From Rhabdornis inornatus (lineage: Eukaryota > Chordata > Aves > Passeriformes > Rhabdornithidae): a stretch of DNA of 64,000 nucleotides. How positions within the stretch are numbered: position 1 is the first letter of the stretch; the number at the start of each line of letters is the position of its first letter. The stretch lies in NCBI GenBank assembly GCA_013397075.1, contig VWZS01010874.1, positions 1,733,327 to 1,797,326 of the forward strand. The letters run 5' to 3'. A model generated the notes under the pieces. The model saw only the letters and a list, made by a program, of their open reading frames with translations, was not told the DNA's origin and searched no databases. Made by a program: the position numbers and the translations under genes. Shown in pieces: positions 26,485 to 37,031 of the stretch.

Positions 26485-26748
26485 TGGAGGATGAGAGAAA
26501 ATGGCCTCAAGCTGAAAATGGGCATGTTTAGATTGGATATGAGGAAAAATGTCTTCATGGAAAGGGTTGTGAAGCATTGGAACAGGCTGCCCAGGGCAGT
26601 GATGGAGTCACCACCCCTGGAGGCATTTAAGAAATGCGTCGATGTGGCAGCTGGGGACATGGTTTAGTGTTAGACTTGGCAGTGTAAGGTTAAATGTTGG
26701 ACCAAATGATCTCAGAGGCCTTTTCCAACCAGAATGACTCTATGTTTC
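26485..26748 (+). mobile_element. CR1 LINE 3' end, well preserved
   Basis: This is a clear CR1 3' end on the plus strand: 'aaatggcctcaagctg', 'tttagattggatatgaggaa', 'aaatgtcttcatggaaaggg', 'aacaggctgcccagggcagt', 'gatggagtcaccacccctgg', 'gacatggtttagtgttagac', 'cttttccaaccagaatgact' and the tail 'ctatgtttctg'. All blocks are in consensus order with few gaps. A 73-codon open frame runs through it; it is a remnant of repeat sequence and not a host gene. A TTA/AAT microsatellite follows directly at the 3' end. Confidence 0.95.
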
Positions 26749-26750
26749 TG

Positions 26751-26792
26751 TTTATTATTATTATTATTATTATTAATAATAATAATAATAAT
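26751..26792. repeat. (TTA)n/(AAT)n palindromic microsatellite
   Basis: TTA triplets run directly into their reverse complement (AAT triplets), giving a perfect inverted repeat with almost no loop. It sits immediately after the 3' end of the CR1 copy at 26485-26748. Confidence 0.9.
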
Positions 26793-29700
26793 CCTGAATT
26801 TTCATAATGATCAATATCATCACCCCTTTCACACTGAAAACTGAAACTACACATATATGTCCATTTTAGGCTATACCTCAGTCATCTACAAACAAACCCA
26901 TCGTGTACTGCAGGTTGCCTATAATTCCTGTTATTTTTTCTATTCTGACAGAATTTCCTACTCCTTGCAGGATTGTCACTAAATGAAAGTTCAGTGGATT
27001 TCCCAGGTTTTTGTTCTTGGTATACTACTTTCAAACCTATTTTAAAGAGGGATTTTACATTTACTGTAAGAAAACATCAAAGTCATTTTGGAAGTTAATG
27101 CATCCACTTCATCATCAATACCTGTTTAGTGTTTCAGGAATTATAGTGTCTCCATACATTACTATATGCAGTTACTCAGCAGCCTCTATGAAAACCATTA
27201 AGGCACTTAGAAATTGAATCATTCACGACAAATCATAGGGATTAAATTTAGGCATGCAATCACTGGTGGCACAGCTACAAACACAGCTACATGTGGATAA
27301 ATACACATTTTCCAAGCAAAGGGTCCACAATCATGACCTTAGCAAAATTCAGAAAGGCCTTAAAAACTAAAAAGATCTGATCTTTATTCTGTTAATTTAG
27401 TTATTAGGGTTGTGATACTGATGTAACTTCTAATGGCAGTGACAAGTTTTACTTCTTGGAGCTTTTACAACATGTAAGTCACTCATGAATGTTAAAAATT
27501 CAGATGAAGTCCAAAACAAAAACAAAAAAGCTGAAATAAATTATAGTACACAGTAAATTTTATTACAAGGGTAGATATGCTTCTTGATTTACATTACACT
27601 CCTCCTTCCGTTGCTACATGTAGGCTATTAACAGGGGGAAAAAATCAATTCTGAAACAGGAGCCAGTGAACTGAAAGAACAGTAGTTTCAGCTTTAAAAA
27701 AAAAAATCACTTGAAGATTTATGTATGAAGTAGTTTTGATTATTTGTAGTCCTACATACAAATAAAATGGAAATCTTCACCATAACTCATTATTCTGTTC
27801 TGGTATAAAAACTAATTCAGGGTGCCAAGACAGTTTTTGTCAGAAACCAGAGAGCAGAAAAAAACAGAATTCAAAGTAGGCTTGCTTAAACATATTAAAC
27901 TTTTTCGAAAACATTAGGGCATTCTACATGTACACCAACATCCTGTCTAACTTCACTGCAACAGTAATTCTTTCATACTGTGGAAACATGTTAGTTAACT
28001 ATGCTATGTTCAAAAATGTATAACAAGATTTTTTTTTTTCCATTAAACACAAACCTAATTTTGCCAGACAGTGCTTTGCTGCTGAGGCTGAACCTTACAA
28101 TTTAAATTGACCCTCCCAATTAAAACTCAGACACTTGTGAATCTTTTATTTACACTTCAGGGAAGAAAGGAAATAACTAGTAGAACAGTTATTATTATCT
28201 CTAGATTCAGCTTGAAAATTGGTAGAGAATTTTGCTGCTCAGGCACAAGTTGAGACCAGACTTTCAAGTTTGACAGTTATAAAGAGATATAGGAAAGGAA
28301 GAGATAAAGAGATAAAGGAAAGCAGCTGATGCTGAAGCAGGAATGTTACTGCTGTCCTTAGGGACAGTGATCAGCCAAATAGCCAGGACAGCGTTTTGAG
28401 GGTGTTTGCTTTTCCATATGCAGTCACTGCTTCCCAGAATATGGGAGCAAATGATGGAAAAAAAGAAAATACATCTGTTACCAGCTTAAATGATAAAAAT
28501 CCCTTGCCATAAAATTAGTTTCCTGAGACTGAAGAACATGTTGTGACTGCTGTTATTAATATTTGCATAGCTGTCAGAAGCCCAAGCTTTATGACTGCTC
28601 ACCACTTCAGGGACCATTGACCACTATTTGAGGTGCTGGCTACAGTCTGAGTTACTGCTTTTCAATAAATGTTACAGCCTTCAAATTCCATTACCAGTGG
28701 AGTCTGAATTACATTGACTCTCAAAATAAAATAAAAATGAGCAGAAACAAATTATGGGGCTTTGTCATATATTCTGTTCAGAAATATAGCCTATTTTAAG
28801 GCAATAGCATTTTCTCATTAAGTCCTGTTTAACTGATATATAAGGCACAGCACACCTAAAGGTTTGGGACTGTCAAAGACAGTCAAATGGAAGTGTGGAT
28901 GATAAATCACATCCTCTTACTTGGACACTTCTATTAACATCTGTTAACAAAGATAATTTATACAGATTTCCTCTGAAAAGATGCAGAAACTACTGTTGTT
29001 CATGAAAGTCTCACCAGTTAAATTTAAGGGTCTTTATCCATCCTAATTTTCCAGCAACTCTGAATTACAGGAAATGGAGAAAAAGTGTGCTATAAGCTGT
29101 TGCAGTAATTCAGCAGGGAAATATCCAACATTTGTGTGCCATTGTATAACTATTACATACTTCTGAGAAAAAAGCTGGCACCTGCCCATTCTACAGGTCA
29201 ACAGACAATATATTTATTTGTGGAAACAGCTCTAAGTTGAAGATGTCCTATATCCCCACCTTTCTAGCAACCCCTTATGCAACTATGCCATATTTCTGCT
29301 TCTTTCCTGGAGGAAAGAAATTTACAGCTAAATAAGATGCCTTTAGCATCAGGAAATTTGAATGCAGTGTTTTCCCCTGAGGGCTGCCGAGATCACCCGG
29401 CTGTGTGCCCATGGACAGAAGGGTGTTGGCTGATGAGAACCTGCAGTATATTTCAATAAACAGAGCAGCAGTGCAGCTGAAACTGAGAATTTCCTACACA
29501 GTTTCCTTGTTTGGCAAGTAATTCACTGCTATCCAGTGCTGAATTTGTATTCTGAGGTGATTAGGATCACCAGTGACAACAATGAAATGGGTCACTGCCT
29601 ATCACAGACCAGTAAACCCTAAAGAATTGTTTTTATTGACACTAATCACCACATACACTTTTTTCAAAGCCAAGAAATCACGTTTTTAAGAAGATATTTT

Positions 29701-31732
29701 GTTTTAGAGCCACCAGGGATTTATTAACATTTTGCAAAAAAAAAACCCTGCTTGCTGAATAGGTAACATGCATAATAAAACTACCTGAGGAAGCAGCTGT
29801 AAGGCATTGATCCCAATAAACAATCACCTGCTGGGATGGACAGTTTTTCCTTACAGTCATTAAAATCTTGGAGATAAATGAATGCAAAACCAGAGATAAT
29901 ATAGGTGACTTTAACAGAAAATGAACCGAAATGTCTTGTATAATGAGGAGGGCTGCTTCTTTTCCTATAGAAAAAAAAAAAAAGAGCAGTAACTCCAACG
30001 TCCAAACCCTCCCAATGACAGATGCCAGAAATCTTTGCTCCAGTGCCAGCATGAGGAGGCACAAAAGCAGGGCAGTGAAATGCATACCAATAACATCATT
30101 GGTAAAAACATCAAAAACACAACTTCAAATACCAGTTTAAAAGGAAGGAAGGTCACTGGTTCTGCCTCCTTAGGAACTCATGTTTTATATAATGTATTCT
30201 AGAGGAGTTGTGATTAATAATGGAAATACAGGAGGACTGGTACTGAGACTGTACTTGAAAAATGCTCAGTGTGCTGGAGCACTTAGTCCTCTACAAAAGC
30301 ACTGTGTAAAAGGCATGTGCCAAAATTCGTGTTGCTACCTTACTTATTAAATGAACCGAATACCTCTCAAGGAAGCCACAATAATTTCCTTAGGTCTAAC
30401 AGGATTAAATACAGCCTTCAGTACTGAGTTAACACAAAATATCAATTTTTTTCCCAGCATGGTATGACCAGTGCAGTGTGGCCATTTCAGTGAAAAGGAC
30501 TGCAGTACAAATAGACAAATATCAAATATACCCACTTTTGCCTATTATGAAGGTGAAATCTGGTATGCTAAGAGATGAAGATGTAGAAGATGATAACGAC
30601 TAGACCTGATTTAGTACTGCCCTTGGAAACTTTAGCCCCTGGGTTGGAATGAACCATGACTTCCTTCTCTTACCCAAAGTCATAGGAGGTTTCATATAAT
30701 AAAATTTCTGCTACATGCAGAATTATAAATTTAGCATATAAAAGAAAACCTGTTTTCTCTAAGAATATCCCTGCTCCATTTATCATTTGAAGATGTTATC
30801 TAATGCTAGAGCATCAAAAACAAGAAACATATACTGGTAATATTAACTTCAGATATTTTCTCAGAAAGGAACAAATTAAAGCATTAAAAAGGTTGAAAGC
30901 TAAACAATAATCTTGCTCAATTAGGAAGGCAAATAGAGAGGAAAAAATTTAAATTCTAAAACAGTTTACCCATTTGAACCTTAGCTTTCCTTTTGTGGTG
31001 CATAAAATTGAGTAACATAATTTCTAGATGGAATAAGAATTTTATGAAAAATTAGCAGAACAGGAAAGGAATGTAATAGTCAAGCACCACCACCTTTGAG
31101 GCAAAACTTTCTAGACTGATGAATTTCAGTGTACCTCAAAAAGAAATTTAAAAAAAATCAACTGTGTAACCATGGCAGACAATGAAAATTCTGATTTAAA
31201 AAAAAAAAGTGGAAGGACGTAACCAATGATCAGGGATTCCCTTCCCTTCATCAGGGTGTTAAGCTGCAGTGGAAACAGTACAAGAAGGAGCTGAGATCTG
31301 CCAACATCTGACACAGGAATGCATCACCATAATAATGTTTGTCTTACAATGATGATACAGCCACCTTGCAGTAAAGGTGAGGGAAGATGTAATGCATTTA
31401 CAGTTGAAATTGCTCCATGGATTTGTTTAAGAAGCCTGTTTGGCAGCTGAAGTTGTTCTATCCTTAGGAAGTGGGAGAGAGTGTAAAAAACACCCCTAAT
31501 ACGAAGAGTAAAAGCAAGCAGTTAGTCTTCAGGGTTTGTTTGGATTTTGTAATAAACTGGTCCATTGATGAATGTTAGCAAGCTGAATAAATTCATCCTT
31601 CAACACCGTTAACACATATTTACAGTCACTGTTCAGGTATGATGAAGACAACTCTAGCTTTACTTAACACAACAAAAACATTCCTCTGACAGTTTACTCA
31701 GAAGATGACCGCTTTAATCCAAGACACTTTGT

Positions 31733-31757
31733 TATATATATATATATATATACACAT

Positions 31758-31788
<31 letters not shown>

Positions 31789-31830
31789 AAAAAAAATGTA
31801 TTTATATTTATGTATATTTTTATATATAGA
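31733..31830. repeat. (TA)n microsatellite, compound
   Basis: Two long TA runs flank a short 'cacatacatacatg' core, followed by an A run and T/A-rich decay. It is the largest simple repeat in the window and is self-complementary, so it is likely length-variable. Confidence 0.93.
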
Positions 31831-31892
31831 AATAAAAAGTAAGGTTCTGTATTTTAGAAAAATATGGAAGGTTTTTGCCCCCTAAAATGAAA

Positions 31893-31964
31893 ATATTTGT
31901 ATGGTTATTGCAAAGTATTTTGATATTGCAGGATATTTGTATGGTTAACTGCAAAGTATTTTGA
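31893..31964. repeat. Tandem duplication, two copies of about 40 bp
   Basis: 'atatttgtatggtt' followed by 'tgcaaagtattttga' occurs at 31893-31923 and again at 31933-31964, with a two-base difference (ttattgc versus ttaactgc). It looks like a recent local duplication. Confidence 0.9.
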
Positions 31965-32560
31965 GCTTGTATTTGTTTCTGAAGTAAATCATCAGGAATG
32001 ATGAAATTTTATTATCATTTTAACAATTTAATTTTTAAGACTTAATTCTGTAAGGGAGTTATACTCAAAAGCCATTCATCCACATAAGAATCTCCTTCAC
32101 TGATGCAGGGGACGCTGTGTTCACAAGTGCAGCCATAGTAATTATAAGTATAAATATTGCTGGAACTTCACAGGCCAGGGAGGAATCATGATTGCATTGA
32201 TTTTTTTGAGTCTGCTACTGCACAGTATCTCAGTACTCCAGAAAATACTGAATGAAATTGATTCCAATGAAGTCAAAGAAGAACATAAATTCTAATAAAA
32301 TACACTTGGTCTTAACTGAAGCCTGTGATATTGCAATCTGGTACAGTCACTTAACATTTAAAAAAATCAGGGGCTCTGAAAGCCAGCTATTAAAAAAGGA
32401 TTACATTCAAGTACCCAGGTACATAGAGATTTGTATACCATCTTCTGTGTTTACATCTAAACGCTGAAGTTATATTACAGATAAACAGGTATGTTCAACA
32501 ATTTAAATTCAGATTTTAAAATTGACAGCCTGAAGTCTGACTCACTACTAAAAGCTAAAG

Positions 32561-32695
32561 CACAGAATCATGGAATGGTTTGGGCTGGAAGGGACCTTAA
32601 ATATCACCTCCTTTCAACTCCCCTGCCATGGGCAGTAACACCTCCCACTGGGCCATGCTGCTTGAAGCCCCGTCCAGCCCAGGCTTCAAATCACA
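32561..32695 (-). mobile_element. CR1 LINE 3' end fragment beside an ATRNL1 exon
   Basis: On the plus strand 'cacagaatcatggaatggtt', 'tgggctggaagggaccttaa', 'atatcacctcctttcaactc', 'ccctgccatgggcagtaaca', 'cctcccactgggccatgctg' and 'gccccgtccagcccaggct' match the reverse complement of the CR1 3' end over about 130 bp. The copy is on the minus strand, the same strand as ATRNL1, and its nearer end is about 150 bp downstream of the exon donor at 32844. Confidence 0.95.
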
Positions 32696-32844
32696 CCATG
32701 ATTGCTATCATAATATAATTATTATACACAGAAAATACAGCATGCAAATAACTCTATTTGTATACTTTCTGTATGAGTGAAATTGTGAAATCCAATGCAG
32801 AGCTGAAATAAAAACATCTCTAAAAGCACAAAGCAGTCACTAAC

Positions 32845-33002
32845 CTGTATTTTGATTGGCCAGGAGAAATTACTGACATAGACATAGAAAGTGATGTTTG
32901 GGTTGCTTCGAAAGTTAAATTTTTCACAGGAAAAGCTGTCTCTGTATTCCTTTATATTAACCTTGGAAACAACAGGAATTTCTTCTCCAGATATTGTTCC
33001 AG
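32845..33002 (-). CDS. ATRNL1: ATRNL1 exon: juxtamembrane extracellular region
   Basis: This 158-bp minus-strand exon starts with CT, completing Ala, then encodes 52 residues starting GTISGEEIPVVSKVNIKEYR and ending NPNITFYVYVSNFSWPIKIQ. It is the last extracellular block before the membrane anchor in the attractin family; the transmembrane segment should start in the next exon. Two further sequons, N-I-T and N-F-S, are present. The RSNPNITFYVYVSNFSW stretch matches ATRNL1 rather than ATRN (which has RNHPNITFFVYVSNFTW). The EEIPVVSK part looks more like ATRN and may be ancestral. One residue is unusual: FSCEKF has Cys (codon at 32926-32928), where I recall Tyr in mammalian ATRNL1 and Asn in ATRN. 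The acceptor is TTTTTTTAG. The donor is CAG|GTTAGTG, with T instead of purine at +3, so it is somewhat weak. The exon ends in phase 0, and the frame remains open into the intron. Confidence 0.95.
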
Positions 33003-34189
33003 CTAAAAAAATTTTAAAAGCTTAGGTATAAATATAAATATTTGAGAAAAATATTAATCATCATTAAAGATGCCAAAGTCAATTTGCATAAGAAACATAA
33101 ATCCTTAATTGCTTTTGGTGTCTTCCCTCTAAAACAACCCCTTATTACAGTTTACACGGCACATTAGGTATATTTAATATACATACCGAGAATTCACAGA
33201 AATTTTTACTTTGGTTTCAAAAAATTATATACGAATTGGAAAAGTGACAGAAGTAACATGAATTTTACAAGATAGTTATTATGGTCAGCTTAACAGATAA
33301 TATGCTTTCCTCTATAATTTATGTTTCATTTCAATAAACAGCTCAATAAAACCTGAAAGGGAATTTGTCTACATCTTACATTTTTGCTGTCAAGTTTTAA
33401 TTGTTCATGAAAGCGTTAATAATGTAACTAGTAGTAAACATTTATTAGTCTTTGCAAATAAATCAGTGACTGAGCTAAGTTAAAATAAAGGAATAAATAG
33501 AGTTTACTAACTATGGTATGGTAAAGTACTTCTGAAATGCGTTGAAGAATCATCTCATGAGTTTAAGAGAAACTCTGAACCTTCTTTAAAATGATTATTT
33601 TTTAATTATTTCATTTAAAGCATCATGCCTCTCCTTGGATGTGTTTTCAGAAAGTCAATAGAACCAATTCAGAAAAACTGTCTAAATTAAAACAAAGAAG
33701 AGTAATGGGGTTCAAAGTTGGAGAAAAAATAGATAAGCAGCTCCTTTTATCAGCATACACAGAAGAACTTTATTGTTTGATATCAATGTAAAGGTTAATA
33801 ATTAAATTTTTAGCTTGAACACTGAAACAAAGAAATAAAATCTCAGTCTCTGCAGTAGTTAAGGAAGTAATTTATCTTAATTAAAATCACAGCATTTCAT
33901 AACACTGTCATTTTAAAAATTTAAATATGCTACAAGCTTTTCCTACCAAAGCAATTTTAATTGAATAGGAGAGAAAGTCAACATATTAATGAAGCTTTAT
34001 TCAGATTGCAAATTATCATCTGAGGTTTAAATAATATAATTAATAACAGCATAATGATAATGGCAAAAGAACACATTTGGCAAAGTTTTATTATCAAAAC
34101 TAGCAACAAAGAGACAATCAGGTTAATATAACTCAAAGGATCATGAAATTGTTTAGGGAAAAATTCATCATACCAAAATTAACTCTCAC
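33003..34189 (-). other. ATRNL1: ATRNL1 intron, 1187 bp
   Basis: Short phase-1 intron between the 79-bp and 158-bp exons, bounded by GTGAGAG and TTTTTTTAG on the minus strand. It is AT-rich and I see no repeat or RNA gene in it. Confidence 0.93.
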
Positions 34190-34268
34190 CTGTAGAACCA
34201 ATAGACCACGTAATATTGAGGTTAAAGTTGTTTGATGCATTAATTGATATATCCAAATTTTTATTTGA
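34190..34268 (-). CDS. ATRNL1: ATRNL1 exon: membrane-proximal extracellular region, part 2
   Basis: This 79-bp minus-strand exon starts in phase 0 and encodes 26 residues beginning SNKNLDISINASNNFNLNIT and ending WSIGST, plus a trailing G that is completed to Ala (G + CT) by the next exon. SNKNLDISINASNNFNLNIT is diagnostic for ATRNL1 as I remember it; ATRN has a related but different NRDLDMFINASKNFNLNIT. Two N-glycosylation sequons are visible, N-A-S and N-I-T, consistent with an extracellular location. The acceptor is a long T/C run ending in CAG at 34269-34283, and the donor is GTGAGAG at 34183-34189. The exon is intact, with no stop and a good phase fit on both sides. Confidence 0.95.
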
Positions 34269-34897
34269 CTGGGGGAAAAAAAAGGGAAAGTTAACAAAAC
34301 ATATCAGAATGTATTGCATGTAACTCTATTGCACATAACTGAACACAGCCTTTTAATTATTTTCCAGTTTTCATTGTAAACATAAATAGACATGGTAATG
34401 ATTCACTGCCAAAGGCAATTCTCTCTTTTGCTTTGATAAGAACAGGCTACAATTTAACATACAACTATACCAGTTACACTTGGAGATTGTCCTAAGTATA
34501 ACAAAATATTGTCTTTATAAAATTAAAGAAAAAAATATATGGCAAATGCCTACATTCTAATCACAAGCCAAAAATTTCCTCATCTAAAAATGTTTTCTCA
34601 GCAGAAGGGTACACCCTTCCATTCATCTCAGGAAGATACTAAAACTTGTTATTCAAGGGAGCAACAACAGAATAAACCAACTGATAATTTTTCAGAGTAT
34701 TGATTAAGCTGAAGTACATCTACCATTTAGAAAGGGTTCTCAGTGAAGACACTGGACTAATTTTGCAGCTCTCAAAAAATGTGAACTATCTCTAAAACCT
34801 TATAGACACTTTGGAAACCTTTAATCAATGTCAAATACAATGGAAATCTTAATTCTGAGTCTCTAAAACTCAACTAAAATTATTAACATTTTCTTAC
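34269..34897 (-). other. ATRNL1: ATRNL1 intron, 629 bp
   Basis: Short phase-0 intron between the 95-bp and 79-bp exons, bounded by GTAAGAA and a pyrimidine-rich CAG acceptor on the minus strand. Nothing else is recognised inside. Confidence 0.93.
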
Positions 34898-34992
34898 CTG
34901 CTCTGGATTTGCTATAAAGTTTATGGCAGTGTGATGACGATCATCCTCTTGTAATAAGCTGAAGGTAAACTGATAATCGATCAAAAGGCTGT
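34898..34992 (-). CDS. ATRNL1: ATRNL1 exon: membrane-proximal extracellular region, part 1
   Basis: This 95-bp minus-strand exon begins with AC, which completes the Tyr codon of the previous exon (T + AC). It then encodes 31 residues beginning SLLIDYQFTFSLLQEDDRHH and ending TAINFIANPEQ. The LLIDYQFTFSL core is shared by ATRN and ATRNL1. The following QEDDRHHTAINFIANPEQ agrees with my recollection of ATRNL1, whereas ATRN has YYTAINF and a diverged end. The segment follows the laminin-EGF modules, has no cysteines and is predicted to be extracellular. The acceptor is the pyrimidine-rich ...GCCTACAG at 34993-35000, the donor is GTAAGAA at 34891-34897, and the exon ends in phase 0. It is separated from the upstream exon by a 19,941-bp intron and from the downstream exon by 629 bp. 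There are no stop codons or frameshifts. Confidence 0.95.
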
Positions 34993-36808
34993 CTGTAGGC
35001 AAAACAAAAATTTAAAATAAAGTGTATACACGTTAGTTCTATATTATCCAAGTACTAAAAGTTCAGCGTTCACATTGATTTTAAAGGTCATGGAGAAATC
35101 TACAAGTCACAAGCACACGCATTTCACTGTTGAAGTGCTTGCACTATGGAGTCTTAAAATGATTAAAAGCTAAGTCAACAAAAAAAATTAAGCAAAAATA
35201 ACTAAATTAAGAAACAAATTTTATCATGGAGTCAGAGGAGCAATTAAACATAACTTGAAATAGTCATTCTTTATGAAATAATTATTCAAAAATATAGTAT
35301 TAAGTGTTGTTAAAGCATTATCAGTTTCCTAATTTCACTCTGAAATAATTATTCAATAACTAGGTCTAAAAAAATCTGGAAGAAGTTGCATCTACACTAA
35401 AATTATACAGTATGAAGACTTATTTATAGTAGTAAATAAGACTGCTAATAATGACATGGCACAATGGAACTTTGAAGAGAAATTATGTGACCATCAACTG
35501 TTTCCTTTCCAAAGTGACAGAATTTTAAGACATTTTGTTAAGTGGCAAGCGATATAAATTTTTCATACAAGGGAAACAAGGGTTTGTTTAGTATTGCTCA
35601 AAAAAAAGATATTTTACTCCTCATTGGCTTCTGTTCTACACATTTTTCTTTCACCCTGTGAATGGATCAGAGCTTGCCAGGGAGCTCCCACGCACTGCTC
35701 CCGTCTCTGCTCACTGACAATCTGCTGGGCTGGCAGAGGTGCAGGAGAGAGAAACGGCCACCTTCAGATGATCCAACCCATGCCTAGCCCTTCCTGGAAA
35801 GAGCAGAAAATGACTGGGACAAGACAGAAGACAAAAGTCTTGGGCTATCCTGTTGTGTTCCCAAAGCCAGAGGAAGGAGATTAACCCTTACTTGGGTCAT
35901 GGCTCAAGGAACGAGTGAAAAGGAACTTTCTGCAGGGGAAGGGGCAGAGGCAGACTCAACAGGATGAAGCAGATTTACAGCACCTCCAAAATGTAAGAAA
36001 AAAAAAGTCACCAGGAATTATTGTTGTTGCAACTTATAGAGGGAGCTATCTAGAATCCCCGCAGGAAATGTTCAGTGCAGAGAGTTAAGAATCAGCAGAG
36101 CCCTCAGAGATGTAAATTGTGATAACACATAAATAATCCCTGTACAACAGACAGATGTGAACCAGAAGTGGGTGTGGTGGATGCATCTTGAATGCTCTGT
36201 TACATGGGCAGATATCTTCAGATCCAACAGAATAAGTCTTCTAATAGAAATCTTTTACCATTACATTTCTACAGGGATCAGAAGCTTCTATTTTTCCCCC
36301 TCTCACAAGAAACAAGGAGGTGACTTATAAGAGTACATGATTCTGATTATTATTTTATGCATGTTAAAATATGGCAAGTCATCTCTGGTGCTACAATCTA
36401 GTGAATAACTCTAAAGCATTACTTTGATCCCTGGCCTGCTGACATTCTGCATTCTGCTAGTCACCAACACCACACAAACTGTGTTACAAATAAAAATATG
36501 TGATCATAAAAGCAAAATCAGTAAATACAAAGAGAGTGAAAGATTAAGTCAAAGCAGAAGAAAAGCTGTGTCAGCCTTTTGTTGGATTCAATAGTTTGCT
36601 TACTGCTGACAATCACCTTTTCTGCAGCAATATATCATCTGAAAAAATACATTCTGTTGTATCCTATGGGAAGGCTGACACAGAAAGAGAAAAATACCCA
36701 CTATATTGTGCTAATAGTTAAATAAAACTGCTTTGGTTTGGTTTTGTTTGGGGTTTTTTTGGATTTCTTTTAATAGTGAGTGTGGAAGGAAAAGTAGAAA
36801 AAAATGGT

Positions 36809-36855
36809 TCATAGAATCACAGAATATCCTGAGAGTGAAGGAACCCACAAAGGAG
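36809..36855 (-). mobile_element. CR1 LINE 3' tail, truncated
   Basis: 'tcatagaatcacagaatatc', 'ctgagagtgaaggaaccca' and 'caaagg' match the reverse complement of a CR1 tail whose consensus reads 'gaatatcctgagttggaagggacccacaagg'. Only about 47 bp are recognisable. Confidence 0.8.
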
Positions 36856-37017
36856 TTACCTGAAAGGAATTACCATGACATTCAAAAGTGATAGGTTCAC
36901 TTTCTCTATTATTAGCTACCACAGTTTCATTATTCAAATAAGAATAAGCTGATCTACATGTCTTAGCTAACAAGTTTTGTCCAAGTTTCTGCATGTTTAT
37001 GAAGGCAAAAGATGAAT

Positions 37018-37031
37018 AAATATATATATAT
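37018..37031. repeat. (AT)n microsatellite, short
   Basis: A short alternating AT run of about 12 bases. Confidence 0.8.

Larger units (their letters stand above)
1..32844 (-). other. ATRNL1: ATRNL1 intron downstream of the last visible exon
   Basis: By position this is intron, since the transmembrane and cytoplasmic exons of ATRNL1 are still missing at base 32845. I looked on the minus strand for the expected next peptide (IAFSQ..., a hydrophobic membrane span, then WKIKQ and WASRRRE) and did not see it, so the intron probably continues beyond base 1. The block holds CR1 fragments (listed separately), AT-rich microsatellites, poly-A/T runs and otherwise AT-rich sequence with no recognised gene. 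Stretches of more than 300 bases without a listed feature (for example 3.1-7.7 kb, 8.6-11.8 kb, 12.5-16.8 kb, 26.8-31.7 kb) contain nothing I can name. The ORFs in them are 60 to 178 codons long and lack recognisable domains. An exon diverged enough to be missed by eye cannot be fully excluded. Confidence 0.75.

Noticed and set aside
26446..26667. 73-codon plus-strand open frame reading like a protein (RLPRAVMESPPLEAFKKCVDV)
   Set aside because: It is the translated CR1 3' end, a familiar artefact in bird genomes, and not a host gene.
29678..30085. 135-codon minus-strand open frame with hydrophobic stretches
   Set aside because: Overlapping frames on both strands are also open here. Hydrophobicity comes from T-rich sequence (including a Phe run from a T tract) and I see no recognisable membrane protein.
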